Shown: positions 52,818-62,162 of the stretch, piece after piece | How positions within the stretch are numbered: position 1 is the first letter of the stretch | Layout: the number at the start of each line of letters is the position of its first letter | Assembly: GCF_021083305.1 (NCBI RefSeq) | Contig: NZ_JAJFAY010000009.1 | Location: 1 to 64,000, forward strand | From: Haladaptatus sp. DYF46 | Lineage (GTDB): Archaea > Halobacteriota > Halobacteria > Halobacteriales > Haladaptataceae | DNA: 64,000 bases | Reading direction: 5' to 3' | The notes under the pieces: generated by a model | The model's database searches: none | Told to the model about the DNA's origin: nothing | The model's input: only the letters and a program-made list of their open reading frames with translations | Translations under genes and position numbers: made by a program

Positions 52818-53834
52818 CTATTTTGTTAGTTCAAGCACAAAGACACACATTCCCCCAAGTACAGTAGAAAACCAATAGGTGCCGAATCGGTAGATGAGTG
52901 CTGCTCCGAGAGCGACCTCTTCTGAAACTCCCATCGGAAGCAGAAGAAGCGTGATAGCGATTTCGACGCCACCTGTTCCTCCGGGGAGTGGTGTAACACT
53001 AGCAATTGTTGCTAGTGGAACAATGATGAGTACAATGAAAAGTGGTACTTCTGGGCTTTTCATTAGCGTTTGTACTGACACATACATAATCAGGCTCATC
53101 AGGACCCATCCAGCCGTTGCAAAGACGAGTGCAGTGATTAGATCTCGTGGATTAGTGCCAATCCGTTTAATAGCGCGAAAATAGCCATCAACTCGTTTGC
53201 TAATCACCTTTCGACTAGGGGGATGATACGAAGGAATTACTTTAGAACCGTATTGCAAAATGAGCATAAAGAAATCAGTGAGTTGGTTACTGATTTTTGC
53301 AGAGTAGTGCCACGATGTATAACCGATGATTGGAAGACCCATTATGGCACCTCCAGTGACAGCCAGAATTAGTATTACATGCCGTCCGACAGTATACCGA
53401 ACAGCATAATAACTCATTCCGATCGCTGCCAGCGTCATTGATGGAATAAGGTTGAGCGCGTCAAAACTGGTTATTGAAGCAAGACCAGTCTCGTAGGCTG
53501 TTTCTGTCCTCTTTGAAATCAACAGTGCACTAAAGGGTCCACCACCGGCTTGACCAAACGGGGTGATATTATCTGCGAATGCTGAACTTGCAAATAGCAG
53601 GAATGCGGACCAAAGAGATGTTTCAGTACCCACAGCGTTCAATATTCGATGAAGAGCGAGCGACCATGAAAGCATCCACGCTAATGCCAATCCACATATC
53701 AGAATCAGTGATTGTAGTGTAAGTCGAGCGAAGGTAGTCTTGATTTTCTCGATGCCTACGAACCAGAGTAAGAGACTGAGAACAATTCCAGCACCAATGA
53801 ATCCAATCCAAATATTACGAGAATTAGTCCTCAT
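52818..53834 (-). CDS. AglD-like flippase-domain membrane protein (LPG synthase TM family)
   Basis: This 338-residue protein has about eight helices and the pattern of the lysylphosphatidylglycerol-synthase transmembrane family (UPF0104). Diagnostic stretches are FASSAFADNITPFGQAGGGPFSALLISKRT, an inner repeat, and VTPLPGGTGGVEIAITLLL. In haloarchaea the C-terminal half of AglD belongs to this family and aids lipid-linked sugar transfer for protein N-glycosylation. No soluble glycosyltransferase domain is attached here. A role in flipping or presenting lipid-linked sugars is inference. Confidence 0.82.
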   Translation of the reverse strand: MRTNSRNIWIGFIGAGIVLSLLLWFVGIEKIKTTFARLTLQSLILICGLALAWMLSWSLALHRILNAVGTETSLWSAFLLFASSAFADNITPFGQAGGGPFSALLISKRTETAYETGLASITSFDALNLIPSMTLAAIGMSYYAVRYTVGRHVILILAVTGGAIMGLPIIGYTSWHYSAKISNQLTDFFMLILQYGSKVIPSYHPPSRKVISKRVDGYFRAIKRIGTNPRDLITALVFATAGWVLMSLIMYVSVQTLMKSPEVPLFIVLIIVPLATIASVTPLPGGTGGVEIAITLLLLPMGVSEEVALGAALIYRFGTYWFSTVLGGMCVFVLELTK

Positions 53835-53983
53835 CTATTCTATCTGACGATACTATACTCCTGTAGGTCTTTCCGTTTGGATGTAATCTTGAAAACAACA
53901 GATGGTTTCTGAGAGGTTGATACAGCACTTGATCCGTTTCAACGCTATACACTGCTACTCGAATAGAGTGTGTCTATTCCCAG

Positions 53984-54640
53984 CTATTCATATTCCAAGA
54001 TCCGGAAGCGTTGTCTCCAGACGATAGCACAACCGAGAATGCAAAGTCCGATCCCAAGGAGTGACACCATTGGGTATGCAACAAGATGGTCAATTCCAGA
54101 AGTCACGATACGAAGTGTCGCATCAAATACTACCGAGTAGAGCGATTGCTCTTTCCCATAGTAGACAACCAGCCCAACTCCGACATTGAAGAGAAAAGCC
54201 CCAATGAATGAATATGCCGTGAATCGACTCCGATTCATCTCCGTGAATCCTGCTGGGATCGATATAATCGAACGAAGTACGGGTAGGAGTCGTCCCCACA
54301 AAACTGAGCTCTCGCCCCATCGACGGAACCATCGTCGACTGCGGTCGATCTCATCCTGAGAGACATGGACGTATTCACCGTATCGCTCGGCTACTGTTGC
54401 ACCCGCTGTACCAAACACATGGTATGCAAAGAGGCTCCCGATCGTTGCGCCGGTGGCGGCAACTAATGCAAATGCAACGAGTGTCGGACCGCTTGTAACT
54501 AACAGTCCGGCAGCGAATGGGACAACGAGTTCGCTCGGGAAAAATGGGAACACCATCGATGTTTCGAGGAACATGAAAACGAATAGTCCGAGATAGCCAT
54601 ACTGCGTTAGCAAATTGAGGACAGTTTGAGTGAGTGTCAT
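53984..54640 (-). CDS. DedA-family membrane protein
   Basis: This 218-residue protein of the DedA/SNARE-associated family has the signatures FLETSMVFPFFPSELVVPFAAGLL (about 23-46) and FRRWGESSVLWGRLLPVLRSIISIPAGFTEMNRSRF (about 105-142). A Gly-rich turn and about five helices complete it. DedA proteins include lipid-carrier recyclers (undecaprenyl-phosphate flippases in bacteria), which would suit a neighbour of the AglD-like flippase. The two genes share a strand but are separated by 149 bases. Confidence 0.88.
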   Translation of the reverse strand: MTLTQTVLNLLTQYGYLGLFVFMFLETSMVFPFFPSELVVPFAAGLLVTSGPTLVAFALVAATGATIGSLFAYHVFGTAGATVAERYGEYVHVSQDEIDRSRRWFRRWGESSVLWGRLLPVLRSIISIPAGFTEMNRSRFTAYSFIGAFLFNVGVGLVVYYGKEQSLYSVVFDATLRIVTSGIDHLVAYPMVSLLGIGLCILGCAIVWRQRFRILEYE

Positions 54641-54725
54641 ATATTTGGTCGTTTACCAAGCAACGCAATCGATGTGGTTTACTATCTTGTCTGGGTCGTT
54701 ACTCGCGATTCTAATGGTATCTCTC

Positions 54726-55247
54726 TTAAGTCTCCTCGACTACCCGTTGTCGCTCACGTCTCGCACGAACCTCATTGATCGAATCATTTGAGACAAGACG
54801 ATCGACTTTCTGTTCGAACTCTCGTTCTGTGATTTCGCCATTCACGTATTGCTGTTTCAGGTTCGCAAGAGCCCGTTCAGCCTGTTCTTCTGCTGATGGT
54901 TCGGATGGTGTGAGTGTGTCCGATAGTCCCGTTGGCCCGAGTGGCGAGTATTTGCGCTCGAGATGCTCAACGAGTTTACCGAGTCGAGTGCTGCGTGGGA
55001 GGGATGCATTCTGAGCGATCGTCCAGAGGGCACCAACACTGGAGAGTGTGAATATTACAACAAGGACTGCGACGGTAATGATTGTCGGAACTGCGATATT
55101 GAGGAGACTCTCGACGATCGGGGTTCCGCTCACCATTCCCATATAGACGACGAGCGCGAGGTACCCGACAACGACGAGCAACAGACCTCCTGAGAGGAGC
55201 GAACCCAACATGGACACCCACAACCACTTGTTTTTGTGAAGGGCCAT
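54726..55247 (-). CDS. SHOCT-domain membrane protein
   Basis: This 173-residue protein has two hydrophobic helices (about 10-35 and 45-75), a Ser/Pro linker and a C-terminal SHOCT domain (ALANLKQQYVNGEITEREFEQKVDRLV, about 125-151). SHOCT is a short oligomerisation motif common in archaeal membrane proteins. A charged tail follows (VRARRERQRVVEET). Starts at 55247 (MALHKNKW) and 55268 (MPTTDYT) are both plausible. The specific role is unknown. Confidence 0.8.
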   Translation of the reverse strand: MALHKNKWLWVSMLGSLLSGGLLLVVVGYLALVVYMGMVSGTPIVESLLNIAVPTIITVAVLVVIFTLSSVGALWTIAQNASLPRSTRLGKLVEHLERKYSPLGPTGLSDTLTPSEPSAEEQAERALANLKQQYVNGEITEREFEQKVDRLVSNDSINEVRARRERQRVVEET

Positions 55248-55383
55248 TGTGTAGTCAGTAGTGGGCATACAGCGTTGTATATCTGCTGTTCTCATTCCTT
55301 TATGCCGACTGTTCCTGAACGTCTCATTCTTTTGGCAGACTATCTAATGGAGTTTTCTCGTCTCAATTCGCGTAAAAGTGATG

Positions 55384-56226
55384 TTACTCTTCTTCAGGGC
55401 GGGGAAGTGCTACGAACGACTTTTTGACAATTTGGAATGGGTCATAAATCGACTGATGGCACGGACAATAGATTAAATTTGACGCTCCGAACTTCTTCGC
55501 CCCCGCGATTCCCTTGAATGAAGGTATACAGCAAAAATGAGTACATTTGTTGAGATTAGCGATGAACCCATTTTGTGTACTCTCCTGTAACCATTTGTTG
55601 TTGTGAGCCTGTTCTTCAACGTGTGTACTGCGGATGATCTGTGCGGTCATCGTCTCGCTTGACGGGACATCTTGTGAACGCCAGGTAACCAGAGCAGGCT
55701 TGCCGACACCGGCTTTCCCGATATCGTTCCCCCATGTTTTGTAGTCACTAAAATCGTCGATATGCACCTTATTGCCTGCACTTACCTCCTGGCTTTGCCA
55801 TTCGTATTTGGCTCCTTCCTTATATCGAAAGTAGTCATCTTGGTCCGCTTTCGGATCAACCCCTGCATATGTTTGAACGCCACAGTACTGGAACCATTCG
55901 CTCGAATAAGTGATTCCCCCGATTTGTTTCTCGGCGACGGTGATTGTACGTCCTTGAACTTTCTTCTCCTCTGGTTCCGGAAAAACACCTTTTACAAATC
56001 CTTCATCGTCTATTTCGATGGGGATCTGCGGCATTCCCCGAGGAGCGGGACCATCGATATTTTTCATCGCCATGTACTCTGTACTTCCCCCTCCTTCACC
56101 TGACGGCGACGTTGATGATTTGAGCATAGCAGCACCAGCTGTTCCGACTGATGTCAGTGCCGCACTCCCAACGACACCCTTTACAAATCGCCTTCTTCTA
56201 CTGCTTTCTGGATACTTATCACTCAT
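55384..56226 (-). CDS. Tat-exported Rieske iron-sulfur protein
   Basis: This 280-residue protein starts with a Tat signal (SSRRRRFVKGVVGSAALTSVGTAGAAML). The C-terminal Rieske domain has cluster motifs CTHFCC (about 234-239, CxH) and CPCHQSIYDPF (about 256-266, CxxH). The extra Cys in each box is the usual disulfide pair of high-potential Rieske proteins. It should pass electrons from quinol toward a haem or copper protein on the outer face. No cytochrome b or c1 gene is nearby, so the partner is elsewhere or this protein is a stand-alone redox carrier. The start is the ATG at 56226. Confidence 0.85.
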   Translation of the reverse strand: MSDKYPESSRRRRFVKGVVGSAALTSVGTAGAAMLKSSTSPSGEGGGSTEYMAMKNIDGPAPRGMPQIPIEIDDEGFVKGVFPEPEEKKVQGRTITVAEKQIGGITYSSEWFQYCGVQTYAGVDPKADQDDYFRYKEGAKYEWQSQEVSAGNKVHIDDFSDYKTWGNDIGKAGVGKPALVTWRSQDVPSSETMTAQIIRSTHVEEQAHNNKWLQESTQNGFIANLNKCTHFCCIPSFKGIAGAKKFGASNLIYCPCHQSIYDPFQIVKKSFVALPRPEEE

Positions 56227-56471
56227 TGTTTCAGCTCATAGGTTGTCAGAAACTCATTCAGAAGATCACTCTTGTGATTCGAATAAATCATCCTCTCTCG
56301 AGTATAGGGTCTCTCTCGAGATTAACCGGTAGTCACAGTTTTACCGACTGTAGTTGAACCAAAGCTTTATTGGGTTCTATTATCTCCTAAAAACGACCTT
56401 TCCACGCGACTAGTCGATTTCGCCATACCTATACGTCTGTCTTTCAGTAATTCTCTTGTTATTGGGAGTAT

Positions 56472-56480
56472 TCGTTATAA
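56472..56480 (+). promoter_or_regulatory. TATA-like box for the winged-helix gene
   Basis: TTATAAATG around 56473-56481 would place transcription near 56500-56505. This supports a start at 56514 and rules out one at 56481. Confidence 0.45.
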
Positions 56481-56513
56481 ATGTGTATTAATCCCAGGGA
56501 CTATTCACGCCAA

Positions 56514-56951
56514 ATGATTGCGAGCAAGTCAACGATATCTGCTCCGACCATTCCAACGATCCAAATGAGAGAAACCCGCGACACAGAAACACAAGTCGAA
56601 CCGAGTGAGATTATTGATCTCGTCTCACCAGAGGTTGCACGTCGTATTCTTGCAACTGCGACTCAACAAGAATGTACCGCTGAAGAACTCGCTGAAGAGT
56701 GTGATGTTTCAGTACCGACAATCTATCGTCATGTGAATGAATTACAAGAACATGGATTCTTAGACGAATCACTTCGAATTGAACAATCCGGTAATCACCG
56801 CAAAGCGTTCGAAACCACTCTTGAACGTGTTTGTCTCACGTTCGCAGATGGACTCGTCAGCGCAGATATCCACATCCGAAAAGATTTCATTGACAAATTT
56901 AGCGAGTTTTGGCAAGATCTGGATTTCTCGAGGGTGGAATTGAGGTCATGA
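56514..56951 (+). CDS. Winged-helix regulator, second of its type
   Basis: This protein of about 145 residues has a winged helix (about 40-100) with RILATATQQECTAEELAEECDVSVPTIYRHVNELQEHGFLDESLRIEQSGNHRKAFETT. It closely follows the pattern of the regulator at 3444-3788. No metal-binding cysteines are present at the usual ArsR positions. The promoter favours the ATG at 56514; 56565 (MRETRDTETQ) is possible. Its stop overlaps the next gene in ATGA, so regulator and membrane protein are made together. Confidence 0.78.
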   Translation: MIASKSTISAPTIPTIQMRETRDTETQVEPSEIIDLVSPEVARRILATATQQECTAEELAEECDVSVPTIYRHVNELQEHGFLDESLRIEQSGNHRKAFETTLERVCLTFADGLVSADIHIRKDFIDKFSEFWQDLDFSRVELRS

Positions 56952-57268
56952 ATTGTATCATTCCTCTCTCCAGTACCTCCGAGGTTTGGACGTTGACGAT
57001 TGTTCGGATCTTGCTAGTTGGATTCGCGGGGGGATTCACTGTTATTAGTTATCTCGCCTATCGGCGTGAAGGGACGTCCTCTCTTTTCGGAGCCATTTTT
57101 GGCTTCCTTCTGATCACATTTGGGCTAATCGTTGAACTCTTCTATGAAATCGGTATCAAAGGGAGCTTCTTTTTGACCGAGGTGGAAGTCGTTCGTCTCC
57201 AGCTTGTCGAAGGTCTCATTCTCATTGCTGGCTTCGTCATCTTGTTGTACTCGATCAGCAAAAACTGA
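56948..57268 (+). CDS. Small three-helix membrane protein paired with the regulator
   Basis: This 106-residue protein has hydrophobic segments at about 14-36, 45-68 and 80-103. The loop after the first helix reads YLAYRREGTSSLFGAIFGFLLITFGL, the same place as the basic loop of the proteins at 2724-3041 and 3123-3437. The ATG overlaps the regulator's stop. The match in size, topology and partner suggests a conserved two-component module. The function is unknown. Confidence 0.7.
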   Translation: MNCIIPLSSTSEVWTLTIVRILLVGFAGGFTVISYLAYRREGTSSLFGAIFGFLLITFGLIVELFYEIGIKGSFFLTEVEVVRLQLVEGLILIAGFVILLYSISKN

Positions 57269-57515
57269 TCTTTTCTTTTTCTTGCCGTTGTATTCCCCCT
57301 TTATGCGTAGAAATAGATCATATGATGATACTGTTTGGATTGTTCTCTAATGCGCCACTGCTTTGTTACGGTCGTTTTTTGCTATTGCTACTCGCCTATG
57401 TTTGATCGGACCCGAGTTCCGAACTTTCTTCCGTTTATTAAACGTTTGGGTCAGCTACAGCGCATGAGGCTCTGCTTGCATACTATTCCCGATCCGGATA
57501 CTCTAGTGAGAGAAG

Positions 57516-58094
57516 ATGAACCGACGAACAATCTTACGAAAGACTGGTGTCGTCACAGTAGGTCTCTCGCTATCCGGTTGCCTCGGCAGCTCATCAAGTG
57601 ATTCAAATGAAGAAAACGCCGGAGCAGAGTCTACCAATACAAAAACAACCGAGAGCAAATCTTCGACAACGAACAAAGTCCGTACGCTTCAGATGGGTGC
57701 CACAGCAAAACTTCGAAATGGTGTTCAGTTCGCGGTATCTGGAGTCGAACTCAAAAACCAAATCGTCCGACAAGGAACCTCGGTAGAACCAGCACCAAAG
57801 AAACAGTTTGCTATCGTCTCCATTGAGAGTCGAAACAAGGGCGATGAGAAACAGCAGTTACCAAGGGCGATAACGATGTCCCTCAAGGCGAACGGGAAGA
57901 GGTACTCAGCGACTAGTTATACTGGAAGTGAATACAACCAGTATCGGTACAGAGGAGGCGAAAGCGATCCTGGCGCGATTCGTGACGGTGAACTCCGTTT
58001 CGAGATTCCAGAGTCCGTTTCAAAATCGGGTCTCACTGTTCTGTGGACGTACGAAGGGTTGAAACACCCAATCACTATTCGGTGGCAGACGTAG
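57516..58094 (+). CDS. Tat-exported lipoprotein with DUF4352-like domain
   Basis: This 192-residue protein starts with a Tat signal and lipobox (MNRRTILRKTGVVTVGLSLSGC), then a Ser/Thr/Asn/Glu linker. A beta-rich domain (about 60-190: GATAKLRNGVQFAVSGVELKNQI...KKQFAIVSIESRNKGDEKQQLP) matches the layout of DUF4352/telomeric-repeat-binding-like extracellular domains. It stands on the outer membrane face. The upstream stretch 57269-57515 contains no gene. The HtrA-type gene is convergent with it. Confidence 0.75.
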   Translation: MNRRTILRKTGVVTVGLSLSGCLGSSSSDSNEENAGAESTNTKTTESKSSTTNKVRTLQMGATAKLRNGVQFAVSGVELKNQIVRQGTSVEPAPKKQFAIVSIESRNKGDEKQQLPRAITMSLKANGKRYSATSYTGSEYNQYRYRGGESDPGAIRDGELRFEIPESVSKSGLTVLWTYEGLKHPITIRWQT

Positions 58095-58247
58095 TGAAAT
58101 TTTTTCCTTTTGAAAGGTTGAATAGGCAATTGTAACGCCGCTACGTTACGATTCTGTCTCTTAATTGCTCGTCAAATCAGAGCATAAATACCGGCCGTTT
58201 CACCCTGGATACGGAACATACGAGATCACGTTCCAGATGCAGCCGTC

Positions 58248-59414
58248 CTATATTTGCACACTGGGCTTCCGCCGTTGTTCGACGCTATTGTTCGATGAGC
58301 GACTACCAAGTGTGAGCTTTTTCGTCTTCTTCTCCCCGTCCTCCAAGAAGGAAACTGTAATCGTCTCTCCGGGACTTTTCTTGAGTATTAGATACTGTAG
58401 CACATCTCGTGGTGAGGACATCTTCTTCCCGTCGATACGAAGAATGATATCTCCTCCTGTCGGGACAGCAATGCCATCTACAGTTGTTTGTCCGGCGCTT
58501 CCGTCGAGGACGCCAGCTGCAGGACCATTGGTTTGAACATCAGTCACGAGTACCCCACGTGGCGAGGACAGATCATATGCAGTCGCCACTGCAGCAGTGA
58601 CGTCAGCGAGCTGTGCGCCTAAGTATGGGTGCTTATATTTACCGTTCTTGATGAGCCCAGGAACGACTCGATTGACCAAATTGGCTGGAATTGCGAATGC
58701 TACGTTATCACCACCACCTGAATTGATAACACCTACTACTTTTTTATTGAGGGTCATCAATGGGCCACCACTATTCCCAGGATTAACAGCCGCATCTGTC
58801 TGGATTGCGTTGGGAATCGTAAGCGGACTCCCTGGACTAGGAATAAATCGGTTGACTCCACTAACAATCCCTTCCGAGAGTGATCCTTCAAGACCATAGG
58901 GGCTCCCGATAGCAGCTACTTTTCGCCCAACAGCGGGTTCCTGTTCCAAGAATGGGAGTTTCTTAGCATACTTGGGTCTGTTTGAAACTGATACAACAGC
59001 GAGATCACTATACGGGTCCTTCCCAACGACAGTTCCTACCTGAGATTCGCCCTGTGTGAATTGCACATCGACTGTATCTACATCTTTAACAACGTGATAG
59101 TTCGTAATAATGTGCTTGTCGTCAAAGACGAATCCGGAGCCCAATCCCTTTTTTTGTCCGGCTGATATCCGCAACAAAACGACCGATCCAATTGTTTCCT
59201 GATAAACTCGTGTATAGACACTTGAGGTATTATCTGCTTTCGTTTGCGGTTGACTTGTTGTTTTCTTCATTCCCTCTTTTGCTGTTCCAGTGGTTGATTC
59301 GGGAGTACTGGAAGTGTCTTGAGAACCAATGGATGCACACCCTGCAGTTGCTGCTGTAAGACCTGTTCCAAATAACTGGAGGTATTGTCGTCGAGTTCGC
59401 TGTTTGCGTCCCAT
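58248..59414 (-). CDS. HtrA/DegP-like serine protease lipoprotein
   Basis: This 388-residue protein has a Tat signal with lipobox (KQRTRRQYLQLFGTGLTAATAGC, Cys at 26). A Ser/Thr linker leads to a trypsin-like domain with His107 (IITNYHVVKD), Asp137 (DPYSDLAVV) and Ser215 (NPGNSGGPLM). A single PDZ domain follows (about 270-370: HPYLGAQLADVTAAVATAYDLSSPRGVLVTDVQTNGPAAGVLDG...GDIILRIDGKKMSSPRDVLQYL). It should degrade or refold misfolded surface proteins. The ATG at 59414 is chosen; the longer frame to 59441 lacks a better signal. The catalytic triad is complete. Confidence 0.9.
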   Translation of the reverse strand: MGRKQRTRRQYLQLFGTGLTAATAGCASIGSQDTSSTPESTTGTAKEGMKKTTSQPQTKADNTSSVYTRVYQETIGSVVLLRISAGQKKGLGSGFVFDDKHIITNYHVVKDVDTVDVQFTQGESQVGTVVGKDPYSDLAVVSVSNRPKYAKKLPFLEQEPAVGRKVAAIGSPYGLEGSLSEGIVSGVNRFIPSPGSPLTIPNAIQTDAAVNPGNSGGPLMTLNKKVVGVINSGGGDNVAFAIPANLVNRVVPGLIKNGKYKHPYLGAQLADVTAAVATAYDLSSPRGVLVTDVQTNGPAAGVLDGSAGQTTVDGIAVPTGGDIILRIDGKKMSSPRDVLQYLILKKSPGETITVSFLEDGEKKTKKLTLGSRSSNNSVEQRRKPSVQI

Positions 59415-59572
59415 GTGTCTTATTTCTTCTTTGCCAGCCAATTATATCGTAGAGCACTGTTAAATCGGATGCAGCTGAAGAAAACCTTTAAACAAGTGAA
59501 ACACACAGCGTGTATACTATGTTTATATTTGTGAAGGTCTCTTTGCCATATGATTGAGGTTGATGTCACATC

Positions 59573-60943
59573 TCAGTCGGCACTTTCCGGGTTCTTCGGT
59601 TCTGTACCCATTGCGTCACGGATGTTCAGAGTAGTGCGGTCGATAAGCTCTCGCACGCTCTCGTGACGTTTGATGAACAACCCGACTCCTGCCACGATGT
59701 AGATCACAGTATAGACGTATAGAATGAGAATACTGAGATTTGCAGTTGTGGGCTCCGTGGTGCTTTGAATAACGTAGAATTCCGCAACGACCTGCGAGAC
59801 GAACAGGAAGAGCAACGCTACTGCCTCACGAGTACTAATCTCGAAGTTCGCCAGAATGGCAAGTGCGAAAAGACTCTGGGCGGCGGTGATCCAAATCTCG
59901 GCGGCCTGTTTCTGATCGAAGACGAGTGTCCCGATGTGGCCAGCAGCTATGGAGTACACGACCGCAAGTGTGCCAATGAGCAGCGTCCACTGATTGAGTT
60001 TCGAAGAAATCAATGCGTTGAACCCAGCAGTTGAGCGGGCTTTGTTCACGAGATAAGCGACGACGATAAGTTCGGGGCTTTCGCTCGCGAGCGGCGCGAG
60101 CCACTGAATCATGAAGAAGGGTGGAACTCCAAGAGACGTTCCGAGTTCCTCAAGACCCGATGCAAATGGATGCACCGCTTCGAAGATAATTAGCCCGGAG
60201 TACGCGAACAAGAAGAGGACGGTGGCTATACGCCGACCCCTCGGATACTCTTGGAAGTATGCTGGGACACCAACGTGCGCTTCGCTTTCCTCGACATCAC
60301 CTCGAATAATAATGCCGATGTAGAGAACATAGAGTCCCACCAGGAATAGGGTGTCGGCGATACCGATACCACCCCCAAGCGGGACGAAGAATGCGTATAT
60401 CGTCGCCACGAGGAGGAATGTGATCTCGAGCGAGATCCCGCGATCGATTGTGACGGCGTTATTGAGAAACCCTGCGCGTTGTTTGACAGCAGAGTCGCCA
60501 GATCGCTTTGCCCGATAGATCGTAAACAAGGCGATACCTGACCATCCGATCCCGATAAGGATTCGGTTCGCTCCAGTCATATTCGCGACCGCAAGGTTAG
60601 CTGCTTCGCTCGGGCCGGGATTGGCTCCCGCTTGCCAGGCGTATAGTGCGTCGACAGCGTATTCAGGTGCGACGGCAAGCACTGCTAATACAGCGATGGC
60701 AAAGGCGGTTGGAACGTCCTTTTCAGCGGTTTCTGCGGCCCAGGCGAGTAGAAACGCTGCCCCAAGGATGGCAAGCCCACCGACGAGAACTGCCATCATT
60801 GGGGTAATATTTGCGTGTGGATTCTCCGGAGAGGATGCTGGATCGAGGTGATAGCCGTTCAAGACGAATAACCCGACGAAGGGCATCGTCAGGAGCAACG
60901 CGGCAGCGACAGCAGCAAGTGGATGACGTAGGTAGTTACGCAT
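59573..60943 (-). CDS. Cation/Ca2+ antiporter (CaCA superfamily)
   Basis: This protein has about 456 residues and eleven helices in two halves. The alpha-repeat motifs that carry the ion-binding acids appear as LAVAPEYAVDALYAWQAG (about 95) and APLASESPELIVVAYLVNKARS (about 290). These match sodium/calcium exchangers, although the acidic residue in the second repeat is in the SESPELI form. It would export Ca2+ or other cations in exchange for Na+ or H+. The ATG at 60943 (MRNYLRHPLAA) is preferred over 60958. Confidence 0.82.
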   Translation of the reverse strand: MRNYLRHPLAAVAAALLLTMPFVGLFVLNGYHLDPASSPENPHANITPMMAVLVGGLAILGAAFLLAWAAETAEKDVPTAFAIAVLAVLAVAPEYAVDALYAWQAGANPGPSEAANLAVANMTGANRILIGIGWSGIALFTIYRAKRSGDSAVKQRAGFLNNAVTIDRGISLEITFLLVATIYAFFVPLGGGIGIADTLFLVGLYVLYIGIIIRGDVEESEAHVGVPAYFQEYPRGRRIATVLFLFAYSGLIIFEAVHPFASGLEELGTSLGVPPFFMIQWLAPLASESPELIVVAYLVNKARSTAGFNALISSKLNQWTLLIGTLAVVYSIAAGHIGTLVFDQKQAAEIWITAAQSLFALAILANFEISTREAVALLFLFVSQVVAEFYVIQSTTEPTTANLSILILYVYTVIYIVAGVGLFIKRHESVRELIDRTTLNIRDAMGTEPKNPESAD

Positions 60944-61166
60944 TGATGTGATAATCAAAGCGAACTCATCTACCTTTTGTGGTATCAGTTAGGTTCGTGC
61001 CCAACGTGTGATATGGATATTTAGATTTCTCGACACACCTCAATACCGTTCTCCGAGAAGGTCGCTAACAGAGACACGTACAATTTAATCTTGCAATTCC
61101 GCTCAATGAGAGACGTTACTCAGTATCGTAGTCAATCGTCTTAGCTGAGTGTTTTGTTTCTTCGTC

Positions 61167-62162
61167 TCAGTTATAGCCATCTCCATCTGACAAGGCTGTC
61201 GCTTGCTGATTAGCCTCTTTGTACAATCCTCGGTATCGGTTGAGCTTCCGATAGAGCAAATAGCCGAAAAACCCGTCGTACACAATTACGAACCCGATGT
61301 ACGCCATCATGTGTGGGACAGCAGGAACGACGGTGGAAATTAGTCCTGGCACGAAGCCGACGAGTGTATTGTATGTAGCATGGATGAACGCCGCAATGAG
61401 TAGTCCCTTGACGACGATTGGCCCGGCTTTTTCACGGTTGAACTTCGCCAGCCCGAGATAATATCCGGCGAACGCAGAGTAGATGACGTGGCCCGGTCCG
61501 GCGAACAACCGAACGACTGCAGTTTCCCCAGCTCGTAACAAGATGTCGGGACTTGAGGACTTGAGGACTTCTTGGCTGATATAGATCGCGTTCTCGATAG
61601 TCGCAAACCCAAGTCCAGCCATCGCCCCGTATACTGCTCCGTCGATAACGGCGTCGAACTTATCGCTTCTGTAGGCAAACAATCGGACCGCTAACCACTT
61701 TACTGTCTCTTCGACGGGCGCAACGATGAGATAGAAGAAAATTACCATTCCAACGACGGGGATCTGGCTGAAGATTGGTTCCGTATAGGAATTGAATATC
61801 GCCGCAAATCCAGCGAACAGTAAGCCGAGGAGGAATGTACCAACGAGTATCGGAAGTGGCTCTGACATTGTTACGTCTGCGTACCAGAGATAAACTGCGA
61901 ACGCGAATGCAGGGACGATAGAAAGGAGAGCGAACAGCCCAATCCATGGATTTGTTAGCGCAGCTAACCCGCCTAATGCGATCTGTACAAAGAGAATCGC
62001 CAGTGCGAGTAGGATTACGATTGCTCGCCCGGTTGTGACGATTGCTCCATGCAGCTTCGTAGCAACCCGGTCGAGACGCGACCGTTGTTCCCACGTCGAG
62101 ATACCGTAGAGATCAACCGAGTCGTCCATTCCACGGCTTACTGGGTCACTCTTCTTCTCCAT
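61167..62162 (-). CDS. PrsW-type intramembrane metalloprotease
   Basis: This 331-residue protein has about eight helices. The metal-site motifs are APVEETVKWLA (Glu151-Glu152, Lys155), GLGFATIENAIYIS (Glu near 197), AGPGHVIYSAFAGYYLG (His near 233) and AAFIHATYNTLVG (His near 276). This arrangement is typical of PrsW/CAAX-type proteases, which in bacteria cut anti-sigma factors. The archaeal substrate is unknown. A start at 62162 (MEKKSDPV) gives a soluble N-terminus of about 35 residues. Confidence 0.88.
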   Translation of the reverse strand: MEKKSDPVSRGMDDSVDLYGISTWEQRSRLDRVATKLHGAIVTTGRAIVILLALAILFVQIALGGLAALTNPWIGLFALLSIVPAFAFAVYLWYADVTMSEPLPILVGTFLLGLLFAGFAAIFNSYTEPIFSQIPVVGMVIFFYLIVAPVEETVKWLAVRLFAYRSDKFDAVIDGAVYGAMAGLGFATIENAIYISQEVLKSSSPDILLRAGETAVVRLFAGPGHVIYSAFAGYYLGLAKFNREKAGPIVVKGLLIAAFIHATYNTLVGFVPGLISTVVPAVPHMMAYIGFVIVYDGFFGYLLYRKLNRYRGLYKEANQQATALSDGDGYN

